A stretch of DNA of 64,000 bases from Pontibacter rufus (lineage in GTDB: Bacteria; Bacteroidota; Bacteroidia; Cytophagales; Hymenobacteraceae). Below the pieces are notes generated by a model. It worked only from the letters and a program-made list of their open reading frames with translations. It made no database searches and was not told the origin of the DNA. Location of the stretch: the NCBI RefSeq assembly GCF_015694705.1, contig NZ_JADQDR010000004.1:248001-312000 (forward strand). Direction: 5' to 3'. Position 1 is the first letter of the stretch. Each line of letters starts with the position of its first letter. Shown here in pieces: positions 1 through 9,042 of the stretch. The translations under genes and the position numbers were made by a program.

Positions 1-1
1 A

Positions 2-61
2 CTCTGGCAACTGGTACTCTCCAAAAAAGGCATTGTAGGCGGCTATGAAGCAGTGAGGTAA
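2..61 (+). CDS. C-terminal tail of an unidentified protein (partial)
   Basis: An open frame enters from the left edge and ends at a TAA at 59-61. The visible residues end in KKGIVGGYEAVR. Only about 19 residues can be seen, too few to assign a family. It is called coding because the frame is open to the edge and ends ahead of a clearly intergenic, repeat-rich stretch. It could be chance. Confidence 0.35.
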   Translation, partial: LWQLVLSKKGIVGGYEAVR

Positions 62-262
62 ATGGTTGCAGTATAACACACAACTCTACAGAGCATCTTT
101 CAACTTTATACTTGTCAATTAAGAATAAAGCTGCGGAGCAGAAACAGTAGCTAAGTACCATTTACAGCCTGTAAGCTATGCAACAGACACATGAGTCATG
201 TGCACCTTTCGACACTCCACTGTTCGAGCGTTCAGCGAGTTTGGAGGGTCTTGATTCTTTTG

Positions 263-292
263 CTTACTTTTCTCATCAAGGAGAAAAGTAAG
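263..292. repeat. 12-bp perfect hairpin, dispersed-repeat type
   Basis: Arms CTTACTTTTCTC (263-274) and GAGAAAAGTAAG (281-292) are exact reverse complements around the 6-base loop ATCAAG. There is no following T-run in either direction, so it does not look like a terminator. Translation across it gives peptides of the type FLLDEKSKQK, which I associate from memory with many spurious hypothetical proteins in Bacteroidota genomes; that suggests a dispersed repeat. Confidence 0.5.
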
Positions 293-680
293 GCCCAGCC
301 GGCGAGGCGAAAAGTCAGCTAAGCGCATAAAAGCTGAAGTATAGGTTAGACCTGCATTCCTGGGCACTCATCAGCCTACTATAGTATCTATACTTACGCC
401 AGTTACAAACTGGCATCATACGCAATCACATTTACCGCTACGCTCAAACTTGCGGTAGAGACAACCATCAAGGACACGGGCTGCAAGCCCGCGCCAGCAA
501 TCACTATAAGTAAGTATAAACGTTAATACTAGCCCGCGCCAGCAGCAAAACAGTTTCCAAACCTCTCTCCTGCCACTATTCCCACCTAACGTTTGTTACT
601 ACAAACAAGGCACGATTCCGTGGATAACTCTATGGATAAGTGCTGGATAAAAAGCACTCCCAATTCAGATGCGGATTGAT

Positions 681-688
681 TATCTTTG
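681..688 (+). promoter_or_regulatory. Candidate -7 box of dnaX
   Basis: TATCTTTG fits the Bacteroidota -7 consensus TAnnTTTG exactly. The preferred dnaX ATG is only 5 bases further on, at 693, so a transcript starting here would have almost no leader. No good -33 TTTG lies at the usual 18-20 base spacing. Confidence 0.4.
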
Positions 689-692
689 TGTA

Positions 693-2612
693 ATGGAAAA
701 TTTCGTAGTATCAGCGCGTAAATACCGTCCGACCACATTCGACAGTGTGGTAGGGCAGCACCATATAACCAATACCCTCAAAAACGCCATTAGTAGCCAG
801 CATCTGGCGCAGGCTTTCCTTTTCTGCGGACCGCGTGGCGTAGGAAAAACCACCTGTGCCCGTATCCTGGCCAAAACCATTAACTGCCAGAACATCACCC
901 CTGAAACCGAAGCCTGCAACGAATGCGAATCCTGCCGCAGCTTCAACTCCAACAGCTCTTTTAACATCCATGAACTCGATGCGGCCTCTAACAACTCGGT
1001 GGAGGACATCCGGAATCTGGTGGAACAGGTACGCTATGCGCCGCAAACAGGTAAGTATAAAATCTATATCATAGATGAGGTGCACATGCTCTCGAACCAA
1101 GCCTTCAATGCTTTTCTGAAGACACTGGAAGAGCCGCCTGCCTATGCCATTTTTATACTGGCTACCACCGAGCGCCACAAAATCATACCCACTATACTTT
1201 CCCGCTGCCAGATATTCGATTTCAACAGAATCCGGATTGAGGACATGGTGCGCCACCTGGGGGGTATCGCTACCAAAGAAAGTATAACTGCCGAGCCCGA
1301 CGCGCTGCACCTGATATCGCAGAAAGCGGATGGCGCGTTGCGTGATGCACTGTCTATCTTCGACCAGATGGTGACGTTTTCGGGCAGTAAAGTTACCTAC
1401 AAGGCGACTGTCGAGAACCTGCACATCCTGGATTATGAGTACTACTTCCGCCTGACCGACCACCTGCTGGAGCAAAACCTGTCGGGCGCGCTGCTGTTGT
1501 TTGACGAGATTCTGAAGAACGGCTTTGATGCCCATAACTTCCTGATAGGCATTGGCGAGCACTTCCGTAGCCTGCTGGTGTGCAAAGACCCGGCTACCGT
1601 GCAATTGCTGGAGGTATCGGATAATATCAGGGTAAAGTATGCGGAGCAGTCGCAGAAAGCGAGTGTATCCTTCCTGCTCTCTGGGCTGAATTTAGTGAGC
1701 ACCTGCGACACCAACTATAAAAGCAGCAAAAACCAGCGCCTGCACGTAGAGTTGTGCCTCATGAAAATGGCGCACTTAAATGCTGCCCTGAGTTTTGCAC
1801 AAGACGGAGCAGTAGCAAAAAAAGCTAAGGTAGCAGCGCCGGCACCAGCCGCTACCGGTTCCACAGGTGCCATTCCGTCGGAAAAGATGCAGCCGGCGCA
1901 CAGCCCGAACAGGGTTCCGTCCGAAGACCTGCAGCCGGCAACGCCCAACAGCGTACCTTCCGAAAAGCTACAGCCGCCGCATACGCCAACCCATGTGCCC
2001 AGCGAAGAATTGCAGGAGCCGCCCAGGCCGCAGCACGTAACACCGGACGCACACATTGCCCCGGCAAACCCGCAGACGCCGCCGGGCTCCAGCCCTATTC
2101 CCAGCGCCCATACGCCGCGTGCAGGCGTAGCTTTGCCACCGCCTAAAAAGCTGAGCAAGCTCCCCAGTCTCAAAGACCTGCAAAACGCACAGGTGGCTGT
2201 CGCCGATGTAGCAGTAGCCGAAGAGGAAGATACCAACTACGGTGCCGTCGTGCCTGTGGATCAGGCCAGGCTGAAAACGGTGTGGCATGCCATCGTGCGC
2301 CGTAAAAAGGAGGAGAACATGATGGAGTTTACGCTCCTGAACCGGCAGTATCACATCAGTGAAAAAAATGAAATCATACTGCACCTGGAAAACCACGTCA
2401 TGCTCGACCAGTTTACCAGCCTGCGCCCTGCCCTGCTCGGCGAGCTAAAGCGGCAGCTCGGCAACCGAAGTATAACCCTGATGGCAGAAGTGATGGAAGT
2501 GCCGGAAGAAAACCGCCTCTATACCTCACAGGACAAGTATAACTACCTGGCCGAAAAATATCCGGTGCTCACTGATCTGAAACAGCGAATTGGCTTAGAT
2601 ACGGATTTCTAA
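693..2612 (+). CDS. dnaX: DNA polymerase III subunit gamma/tau
   Basis: Clamp-loader ATPase of the replicative polymerase; it loads the sliding clamp and links polymerase cores. The protein has 639 residues from the ATG at 693, which gives the family-typical start MENFVVSARKYRP; the upstream ATG at 669 adds eight residues unlike the family. Walker A GPRGVGKTT lies at 46-54, four zinc-ligand cysteines at 65, 75, 78 and 81, Walker B with IIDEVH near 126-131, and the SRC arginine-finger motif near 170-172. The AAA+ core is followed by a Pro-rich linker with four repeats of the type VPSExLQP (bases about 1870-2040) and a tau-like C-terminal region. The linker is low-complexity, the rest is ordinary. 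No internal frameshift signal was identified for a short gamma form. Confidence 0.95.
   Translation: MENFVVSARKYRPTTFDSVVGQHHITNTLKNAISSQHLAQAFLFCGPRGVGKTTCARILAKTINCQNITPETEACNECESCRSFNSNSSFNIHELDAASNNSVEDIRNLVEQVRYAPQTGKYKIYIIDEVHMLSNQAFNAFLKTLEEPPAYAIFILATTERHKIIPTILSRCQIFDFNRIRIEDMVRHLGGIATKESITAEPDALHLISQKADGALRDALSIFDQMVTFSGSKVTYKATVENLHILDYEYYFRLTDHLLEQNLSGALLLFDEILKNGFDAHNFLIGIGEHFRSLLVCKDPATVQLLEVSDNIRVKYAEQSQKASVSFLLSGLNLVSTCDTNYKSSKNQRLHVELCLMKMAHLNAALSFAQDGAVAKKAKVAAPAPAATGSTGAIPSEKMQPAHSPNRVPSEDLQPATPNSVPSEKLQPPHTPTHVPSEELQEPPRPQHVTPDAHIAPANPQTPPGSSPIPSAHTPRAGVALPPPKKLSKLPSLKDLQNAQVAVADVAVAEEEDTNYGAVVPVDQARLKTVWHAIVRRKKEENMMEFTLLNRQYHISEKNEIILHLENHVMLDQFTSLRPALLGELKRQLGNRSITLMAEVMEVPEENRLYTSQDKYNYLAEKYPVLTDLKQRIGLDTDF
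1870..2040 (+). repeat. Tandem VPSExLQP repeats in the DnaX linker
   Basis: Four in-frame units of 13-14 codons, each starting (I/V)PSE followed by LQP or MQP, join the AAA+ domains to the tau region. Unit starts are about 42, 39 and 42 bases apart. The codons differ between units, so the repeat is old or is kept at the protein level. Confidence 0.7.
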
Positions 2613-2661
2613 TCCGGTTTAAATTTCATATATTTATCGTCATAATCTTACATCAGAAGCT

Positions 2662-5631
2662 ATGACGATAAAAGGAGGAACATCTCTGTTACTGCTTGCA
2701 CTGGGCCTTGTGTTCACGCAATGTAAAAATGAGACATATCAAACCCAATCAGCCACCGACACCACGACGGCAGCCGCTACTACAGCCCATGCCCAGAAAG
2801 AATACAAGTATGAATCTGTACCCGGCGATCCGCTCAACGCCCGCGTTTATACTTTAGACAATGGCCTGAAAGTATACCTGACGGACTACGAGGAGGCACC
2901 ACGCATCCAGACCTACGTAGCGGTGCGGGCGGGCAGCAAAAACGATCCGGCTGATGCCACCGGCCTGGCTCACTACCTGGAGCACCTGCTGTTTAAAGGC
3001 ACTACCAAACTCGGCACCATCGATTACACGAAAGAGAAGGCAGAGCTGGATAAGATTGAAGCCCTCTACGAAAAATACCGGCAAACTACCGGCGAGGCAC
3101 AGCGCAAGCAAATCTACCACCAGATAGACAGCATTTCCGGCGTAGCGGCCACCTATGCCATCGCCAACGAGTACGACAAGCTGACCACTTCTATCGGGGC
3201 CAAAGGTACCAATGCCTATACCTGGGTAGACCAGACGGTGTATGTAAATGATATTCCGAGCAACCAGATGGAGCGCTGGGTGGCAGAGGAAGCAGACCGT
3301 TTCCAGGAGATGGTGCCGCGCCTGTTCCACACGGAGCTGGAGGCTGTTTATGAAGAGAAGAACCGCACCCTCGACAGCGATGGCCGCAAAGTAGCCGAGG
3401 TTATCAATGCGGCCTTGTTCCCCACACACCAGTATGGCACCCAGACCACCATTGGTACCATCGAGCACCTTAAAAATCCATCCATCACGGCTATAAAAGA
3501 ATATTTTAACAAGTACTATGTACCCAACAACATGGCTATCGCCATGTCCGGTGATTTGGATTTTGATGCCACTATCCGCCTGATTGATAAGTACTGGGGA
3601 CAGATGCAGAAGCAGCCGGTACCTGCGTTTGATGTAGCGCAGGAGCAGCCTATTCAGCAGCCCATTGTAAAAGAAGTGCTTGGCCCCGATGCAGAAAATG
3701 TGTCTGTCGCTTTCCGGATACCCGGCATCGGCACCCGCGAAGCTTTGGTGGTACAGATGATCAGCAACCTGCTTTACAACGGCGCCGCCGGACTTATAGA
3801 CCTGAACCTGAACCAGCAGCAGAAAGTGCTCAGCGCTTATGCCTACGACACGCCCATGAAAGATTACGGCACCTTCCAGATGGCCGGCCGCCCACGGCAG
3901 GGACAATCGCTGGATGAGGTACGCGACCTGTTGCTGGCACAACTGGACATGATAAGAAAGGGCCAATTTGATGAAAGCCTGATGGAGGCGGTTGTCAATA
4001 ATCAGAAAATCAGCACCATGAAAGCGTATGAAGACAACAGCAACCGCGCTGATGCTTTTGTAACGGCCTTTATTTATGAAATGCCCTGGCAGAAGTTTGT
4101 AAACCGGCCGGAGGAGTTTGCCGGCATCACAAAGCAGGAGGTAGTAGATGTGGCGAACAAGCTCTTCAACAACAATTATGTGCTGGTTTACAAGCGCACC
4201 GGCAAAGACCCGAACGCCCAGAAAGTAGAAAAGCCCGCTATTACACCCGTAGCCGTTAACCGCGATGCCCAATCAGACTACTACAAAAGCTTTATGGCCA
4301 CTGCCGACAGCGTGAAGCCGCTGGAACCGGTTTTTGTAGACTATAAAAAAGACATCATTGAAACAAAGCTAAAGCAGGACATTCCGCTGCTTTATACCCG
4401 GAACAAAGACAACGGCCTGTTCCAGCTCTATTATATTCTGGACATGGGCACCAACAACGATCCCAAACTGGGTATGGCGGTAAATTACCTCAAGTACCTG
4501 GGCACTGACAAGTATAGCGCCGCAGAGTTGCAAAAGGAGTTCTTCAAGCTGGGCACTTCCTTTGACGTATTTTCTTCCGGCGACCAGGTATATGTAAGTA
4601 TGACCGGCCTGGATGAGAACTTTGAAAAGGGCCTGAACCTGTTCGAAAACTTACTTGCCAACCCCAAACCAGACCAGCAGGCGCTGAATGATATGGTGGC
4701 CGGCACGCTGAAAGCACGCAAAGATGCCAAGCTGAACAAAGGCATCATTCTGCAGCAGGCAATGGTCAACTATGCCAAGTATGGCCCCAAAAATCCATTC
4801 AACACAGTGCTCAGCGAAAAACAACTGAGAGCCGTAAAGCCGCAGGAACTGGTGAGTATCATCAAAAGTATACCCACCTACCAGCACCGCGTGTTATACT
4901 ATGGCCCGCGTGAAACCGACAACCTGGTAGCCGTTCTGAACGAAGGGCACATGGTGCCGGCCACCTTAAAGCCGGTACCAGCTGAAAAAGTATACACCGA
5001 AGTAGACTTTAAACAACCTACCGTGTACTGGGCAGATTACAACATGGTGCAGGCCGAACTGTTATTCCTGAGCAAATCGGTACCCTACAGCAAAGACATC
5101 ATCCCTGTAGTGCGGCTCTACAACGAGTACATGGGCGGCATCGTGTTCCAGGATTTACGCGAATCCAAAGCGCTGGCTTACTCCACGTATTCTTTCTACA
5201 GCCCGGCTACCAAAGAAGGCCGCGCCAACTACCTGTTGTCGTATATCGGGGCGCAGGCAGATAAACTATCCGAAGCTATGGCCGGTATGCAATCGCTGTT
5301 AACCGACATGCCCCTGGCCGATGCCAATTTCGAGAACGCCCGCGCATCTTTGCGCAACAGCATTTCCACGGAGCGCATTACCAAAGCCGGCATTCTGTTT
5401 AATTACGAGAGCGCCCGGAAGCTGGGACTAACATACGATATCCGGCAGGATGTATACGAAAGCACCAACAGCATGACCTTCGAACAGATGCAGGAGTTCC
5501 AGCAGAAGTACATCAAAGGCCAGCCCCAGGCCATCCTCGTTATCGGCTCTAAAGACAAGCTCAACTTCAAAGAACTGGCCAAGTATGGCAAAGTAAAGCA
5601 GCTGAGCTTAGAAGAGCTTTTTGGGTATTAA
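2662..5631 (+). CDS. M16 family zinc metallopeptidase, predicted lipoprotein
   Basis: A 989-residue pitrilysin/insulinase-family protein with two fused M16 halves. A hydrophobic signal (residues 8-19) precedes Cys21; Gln at -1 is unusual for a lipobox, so lipidation is likely but not certain. The zinc-binding inverted motif HYLEH is at 104-108, with the distal acidic ligand expected in the ELEAVYEEKNR stretch (225-235). The C-terminal half has the usual degenerate, non-catalytic look. Likely role: degradation of peptides in the periplasm or at the outer membrane. It starts 49 bases after dnaX, with TATATTTA (629-636 past base 2000) as a near-match to a -7 box, so it may have its own promoter. 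A strong hairpin follows its stop. Confidence 0.9.
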   Translation: MTIKGGTSLLLLALGLVFTQCKNETYQTQSATDTTTAAATTAHAQKEYKYESVPGDPLNARVYTLDNGLKVYLTDYEEAPRIQTYVAVRAGSKNDPADATGLAHYLEHLLFKGTTKLGTIDYTKEKAELDKIEALYEKYRQTTGEAQRKQIYHQIDSISGVAATYAIANEYDKLTTSIGAKGTNAYTWVDQTVYVNDIPSNQMERWVAEEADRFQEMVPRLFHTELEAVYEEKNRTLDSDGRKVAEVINAALFPTHQYGTQTTIGTIEHLKNPSITAIKEYFNKYYVPNNMAIAMSGDLDFDATIRLIDKYWGQMQKQPVPAFDVAQEQPIQQPIVKEVLGPDAENVSVAFRIPGIGTREALVVQMISNLLYNGAAGLIDLNLNQQQKVLSAYAYDTPMKDYGTFQMAGRPRQGQSLDEVRDLLLAQLDMIRKGQFDESLMEAVVNNQKISTMKAYEDNSNRADAFVTAFIYEMPWQKFVNRPEEFAGITKQEVVDVANKLFNNNYVLVYKRTGKDPNAQKVEKPAITPVAVNRDAQSDYYKSFMATADSVKPLEPVFVDYKKDIIETKLKQDIPLLYTRNKDNGLFQLYYILDMGTNNDPKLGMAVNYLKYLGTDKYSAAELQKEFFKLGTSFDVFSSGDQVYVSMTGLDENFEKGLNLFENLLANPKPDQQALNDMVAGTLKARKDAKLNKGIILQQAMVNYAKYGPKNPFNTVLSEKQLRAVKPQELVSIIKSIPTYQHRVLYYGPRETDNLVAVLNEGHMVPATLKPVPAEKVYTEVDFKQPTVYWADYNMVQAELLFLSKSVPYSKDIIPVVRLYNEYMGGIVFQDLRESKALAYSTYSFYSPATKEGRANYLLSYIGAQADKLSEAMAGMQSLLTDMPLADANFENARASLRNSISTERITKAGILFNYESARKLGLTYDIRQDVYESTNSMTFEQMQEFQQKYIKGQPQAILVIGSKDKLNFKELAKYGKVKQLSLEELFGY

Positions 5632-5653
5632 TTTAGATTTTAGATGCCATGTT

Positions 5654-5696
5654 AAACCAGCAACGGCAGCCAAAGTATGGCTGCTGTTGCTGGTTT
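5654..5696 (+). terminator. Hairpin terminator after the M16 gene
   Basis: Arms 5654-5671 and 5679-5696 form an 18-bp stem with one mismatch around the loop AAAGTAT. It lies 22 bases after the M16 stop codon. The T-run is short (TTT, then ATAA). The loop contains the enriched AAGTAT word. Confidence 0.6.
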
Positions 5697-5725
5697 ATAA
5701 CCCCCTGCTCTCTTATCAAGAGCTC

Positions 5726-5802
5726 CGCAGGTGCGAGCTTGCAGCTCGTACCTGTTCTTAGCCTGAAAATGTAATAGTACGAGCTACAAGCTCGCACCTG
5801 CG
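5726..5802. repeat. Inverted-repeat element, GAGCTTGCAGCTC family, copy 1
   Basis: Arms of 26 bases at 5726-5751 and 5777-5802 match with one mismatch and enclose 25 bases. Each arm contains GTGCGAGCTTG and a small internal palindrome. The same arm sequence occurs at 12828-12903. It carries no coding sequence. It could be a REP- or MITE-like element. Confidence 0.75.
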
Positions 5803-5859
5803 CTGCACTAAATTTATACTTGCACAATCAAATCCTGATTCTAGCAAAGTATAAAAATG

Positions 5860-5892
5860 CAGCGGCCATACTTGCTGTAAGTATGGCCGCTG
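5860..5892 (-). terminator. Terminator of pruA
   Basis: A perfect 14-bp stem (5860-5873 with 5879-5892, loop GCTGT) lies 25 bases downstream of the pruA stop. Read on the minus strand it is followed by CATTTTTATACTT, a usable T-run. Its arms contain CCATACTT/AAGTATGG. Confidence 0.7.
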
Positions 5893-5916
5893 TTAAACTG
5901 TAAGCTAAAGTATAAT

Positions 5917-7554
5917 CTACTTATTCTCGCCTAAGAATGGATAACGGTAATCGGTAGCGGGCACAAAGGTCTCTTTGATAGAGCGGGCCGATACCCAGCG
6001 CAGCAGGTTCAGCATAGATCCGGCTTTGTCGTTGGTGCCGGAGGCGCGAGCGCCGCCGAATGGCTGCTGGCCTACCACGGCGCCGGTTGGCTTGTCGTTG
6101 ATGTAGAAGTTACCGGCCGCGTCGCTCAGCTTTTTAGTGGCGTGCTCAATGGCGTAGCGATCCTGGCTGAAGATGGCGCCGGTGAGGGCGTACGGCGAAG
6201 TGGAATTTACCAGCTCCAGCGTCTCCTCAAAATTATTTTCGTCATACACATAAATGGAGATAACTGGGCCGAAGATTTCCTCACACATGGTTACGTACAG
6301 CGGGTTGTGCGTCTGGATGACCGTAGGCTCCACAAAGTAACCTTTCGACTTGTCGTAACCGCCACCAACTATAATCTCCGCTTCGTTGTTGCTGCTGGCG
6401 ATGTTGTCGATGTACCTGGCAATTTTATCAAACGATTTCTCGTCGATTACCGCGTTAATGAAATTGCTGAAGTCTTCGGGCGGTCCCATCTTAAATGATT
6501 TCACATCCTCAATTACATAGCCTTTCACTTCATCCCAAAGGTTGCTGGGCACATATACACGCGAGGCGGCCGAACATTTCTGGCCCTGGTACTCAAAAGA
6601 TCCGCGAGAGATGGCAGTAGCCAGTGCTTTAGCATTGGCCGAAGGATGCGCCAGTATAAAGTCTTTGCCACCGGTTTCGCCTACAATGCGCGGGTATGTT
6701 TTATACTTGTGGATGTTGGTGCCAATGGTTTTCCAGATGTTCTGGAAAACGCCGGTGCTACCTGTAAAGTGGATGCCTGCAAAATCAGCGTGGTTAAAGA
6801 TAACGTCGCCGGCAATTGGGCCGTCTACATAAACTAAGTTAATTACACCGCCCGGCAAGCCAGCCTCGTGCAGCAGTTCCATAATCATATGGGCAGCATA
6901 TATCTGCGTGTAAGCCGGCTTCCAAACCACCACATTGCCCATCATGGCTACAGAAGTTGGCAGGTTGCCTGCAATCGCGGTGAAGTTAAAGGGCGTGAGC
7001 GCAAACACAAAACCTTCGAGCGGGCGGTGTTCCAGGCGGTTCCAAACACCCGGCGACGATTCCGGCTGCATGCTGTAAATCTCGGTCATGAACTGCACAT
7101 TGAAGCGCAGGAAATCGATGAACTCACAGGCAGCATCAATCTCCGCCTGATATGCGTTTTTCGACTGGCCCAGCATGGTCGCAGCATTCAGGCGCGCTCT
7201 CCAGGGGCCGGCCAGCAAATCGGCGGCTTTCAGGAAAATGCTGGCGCGCTGCTCCCAGGCCATGTTGGCCCAATCCTCGCGGGCAGCCAGGGCCGCATTT
7301 ATCGCCTGTTCCACGTGTGACGCATCGCCTTCGCTGAAGTGGCCCAGGATGTGCTGGTGGTCGTGCGGCTGCAACATCGGTTTTTTGTTGTCGGTGTATA
7401 CTTTGTCGCCGCCAATGTACATCGGCACATCAATTTCCTTCGACTTGAGTTCTTTATAGGTGCGCTGCAGCTCTTCTCTTTCGGGAGAGCCGGGAGCGTA
7501 CGATTTCACTGGTTCGTTAACAGGAGTTGGTACTTTAAAAAATCCGGTTGCCAT
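5917..7554 (-). CDS. pruA: L-glutamate gamma-semialdehyde (1-pyrroline-5-carboxylate) dehydrogenase
   Basis: Oxidises glutamate semialdehyde to glutamate with NAD, the second step of proline degradation; cytoplasmic. The 545 residues match the length of stand-alone P5C dehydrogenases. The aldehyde dehydrogenase fold is marked by FTGST (263-267), the general-base Glu293 in VGETGGKDF and the nucleophile Cys327 in QGQKCSAASR. It is monocistronic: a TACCTTTG box lies about 75 bases upstream and a hairpin terminator follows. No proline dehydrogenase gene is in the window, so the first step must be encoded elsewhere. Confidence 0.95.
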   Translation of the reverse strand: MATGFFKVPTPVNEPVKSYAPGSPEREELQRTYKELKSKEIDVPMYIGGDKVYTDNKKPMLQPHDHQHILGHFSEGDASHVEQAINAALAAREDWANMAWEQRASIFLKAADLLAGPWRARLNAATMLGQSKNAYQAEIDAACEFIDFLRFNVQFMTEIYSMQPESSPGVWNRLEHRPLEGFVFALTPFNFTAIAGNLPTSVAMMGNVVVWKPAYTQIYAAHMIMELLHEAGLPGGVINLVYVDGPIAGDVIFNHADFAGIHFTGSTGVFQNIWKTIGTNIHKYKTYPRIVGETGGKDFILAHPSANAKALATAISRGSFEYQGQKCSAASRVYVPSNLWDEVKGYVIEDVKSFKMGPPEDFSNFINAVIDEKSFDKIARYIDNIASSNNEAEIIVGGGYDKSKGYFVEPTVIQTHNPLYVTMCEEIFGPVISIYVYDENNFEETLELVNSTSPYALTGAIFSQDRYAIEHATKKLSDAAGNFYINDKPTGAVVGQQPFGGARASGTNDKAGSMLNLLRWVSARSIKETFVPATDYRYPFLGENK

Positions 7555-7628
7555 GTGTTTATAATTAGGATTATAAGTATGATTAAGGTATTCCGGAAGC
7601 AGTCACAGTCGTGAGAAAGCCTCCTGCA

Positions 7629-7636
7629 CAAAGGTA
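7629..7636 (-). promoter_or_regulatory. Candidate -7 box of pruA
   Basis: On the minus strand this reads TACCTTTG, an exact TAnnTTTG match, 75 bases upstream of the start codon. No clear -33 TTTG is seen at the usual distance. Confidence 0.45.
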
Positions 7637-7732
7637 CGGGGATTTCCGGTAAAAAGAGGTATGATGGGCAGAGCTCCCTGCGGTGCTACCTGTTTCCCGG
7701 CTTCTACCCCTTCCTGCTATATTTACTTATAC

Positions 7733-8884
7733 TTACTGCTCGTTTCGTGCAGCGGCTTCCTTCATTTTCACATGATACATCACATCTAGCAGGCCGTCGT
7801 CCATCTTATCTCCCGAAAACTCCCAGAACATAATGCCACCCAGGTTGTGCGCCAGCGCATATTCCGTTTTCCTGGCGATGGAAAGCGAATCATCGTAGGT
7901 AGCGAAAAGCTGCTTGCTGGCGTTGTAGCTGAAAGGCGCCTGCGCCGTGGAATCCCAGTAAGCGGTAAAGCCCGGATTGGCGGTAAAATAGTTGTCGAGA
8001 TCATTGTAATTCACCGCTTCCTTAAACCTGCCGCTTTGATAGATGCCGTTCAGCTGGTCTGGCACATCCTCCCAAACGCGGGCATAAAAAGCGGAACCTA
8101 CCACAATCTTACGGCTCGGCACGCCAATCGAATCCAGGTACTGCACGGCGTTGTCGATAGATTCTACCTGGCTTGGGGTGGAATAAAGCGGCGTGTGGTT
8201 GCCTGTAACGGTGCTGTTGCCATTTACCAGGTCGTAGCTCATCAGGTTTACATAATCCAGCAGCGGCATTATCTTGTCCCACTCCACCGACTGCTCGAGG
8301 TAATCGTTGAAACCACCGGCGGCAAACGTGATGATGTAGTCGTCGCCAAGCGTTTTGCGAAGCTGCTGCACCAGTGCGGTAAAATTCTGTTTGTCTTCGG
8401 GCGCAAAACGGTGGCCCGGAAATCCTGCAATCGTGGGGTATTCCCAGTCCAGATCAATGCCGTCCAGGTTATACTTGCCGGAAAGGGCCTTTACTGATTT
8501 GGCAAATTCTTCGCGGCCCTGCGCCGTGGCAAATACATCGGAACAGGTTTCGCAGCCGCCCCAGCCACCCAGCGAAAACATGATCTTGAGATCCGGGTGT
8601 GCCTGCTTTAAAGAAACCAGGTACGTGAGCGATGTGCTGTCTTTGGGTGTGGCTTTGTTGAGGGTATTGCCATCCAGGTGAAAGAAACTATAGATGATGT
8701 GCGTCAGCTGGCCCGCCGATTGTGCATCAATGGCAGCGGGGCGGCCGGTGTAGTAAGCCATGATGGCGAATTCCTTTTTGTCTGCAGTGCCGCCAACTGT
8801 TTCTGAGGGGGTGTTGCAGGCAAAAACCGAAGCGGCCATCACCGCCATTAATATCTTTCCGAAGAGCGCAGAAACAACTTTCAT
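7733..8884 (-). CDS. Glycoside hydrolase family 18 protein (chitinase-like), lipoprotein
   Basis: A 383-residue secreted lipoprotein: a hydrophobic signal ends in SVFAC with Cys23 as the lipidation site. The family-18 active-site signature DxxDxDxE is intact as DGIDLDWE (141-148), Glu148 being the acid/base, and SLGGWGG (104-110) is the conserved beta-3 strand. It probably hydrolyses chitin or related N-acetylglucosamine polymers at the cell surface, but sequence alone does not separate chitinase from endo-N-acetylglucosaminidase. No chitin-binding module is present and no polysaccharide-utilisation locus surrounds it. A motif copy AAGTATAA abuts the start codon. Confidence 0.88.
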   Translation of the reverse strand: MKVVSALFGKILMAVMAASVFACNTPSETVGGTADKKEFAIMAYYTGRPAAIDAQSAGQLTHIIYSFFHLDGNTLNKATPKDSTSLTYLVSLKQAHPDLKIMFSLGGWGGCETCSDVFATAQGREEFAKSVKALSGKYNLDGIDLDWEYPTIAGFPGHRFAPEDKQNFTALVQQLRKTLGDDYIITFAAGGFNDYLEQSVEWDKIMPLLDYVNLMSYDLVNGNSTVTGNHTPLYSTPSQVESIDNAVQYLDSIGVPSRKIVVGSAFYARVWEDVPDQLNGIYQSGRFKEAVNYNDLDNYFTANPGFTAYWDSTAQAPFSYNASKQLFATYDDSLSIARKTEYALAHNLGGIMFWEFSGDKMDDGLLDVMYHVKMKEAAARNEQ

Positions 8885-9042
8885 AAGTATAAATTTGATG
8901 TTGAGTAGTTGGGAAAAGGGAAATATGACAGAATACTTAAAAGCGAAAAAATCTCAACTCCCTCGCCATGCCGATGCCAGCTATGGCTTAAATGGACAGC
9001 CTTGGGATTAGTGAAAATTTAATATATACAAACTCCGCATAA

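Larger units (their letters stand above)
62..692. other. Repeat-rich intergenic region upstream of dnaX
   Basis: About 630 bases with no convincing gene. It holds a 12-bp perfect hairpin (263-292), a hairpin whose arms are ACCGC and GCGGT (434-456), a GC-rich element around 478-500 with the inverted repeat CGGGCTGCAAGCCCG, a second short GCCCGCGCCAGC piece near 532-543, and three copies of AAGTATA/TATACTT (near 106, 389, 511). A 63-residue reverse-strand frame at 176-367 runs through the hairpin and looks like a by-product of the repeat. Confidence 0.6.

Noticed and set aside
176..367. A 63-residue reverse-strand frame in the first intergenic region
   Set aside because: It runs through a perfect hairpin repeat; the peptide is what that repeat type gives by translation, and no start signal or conserved domain supports it.
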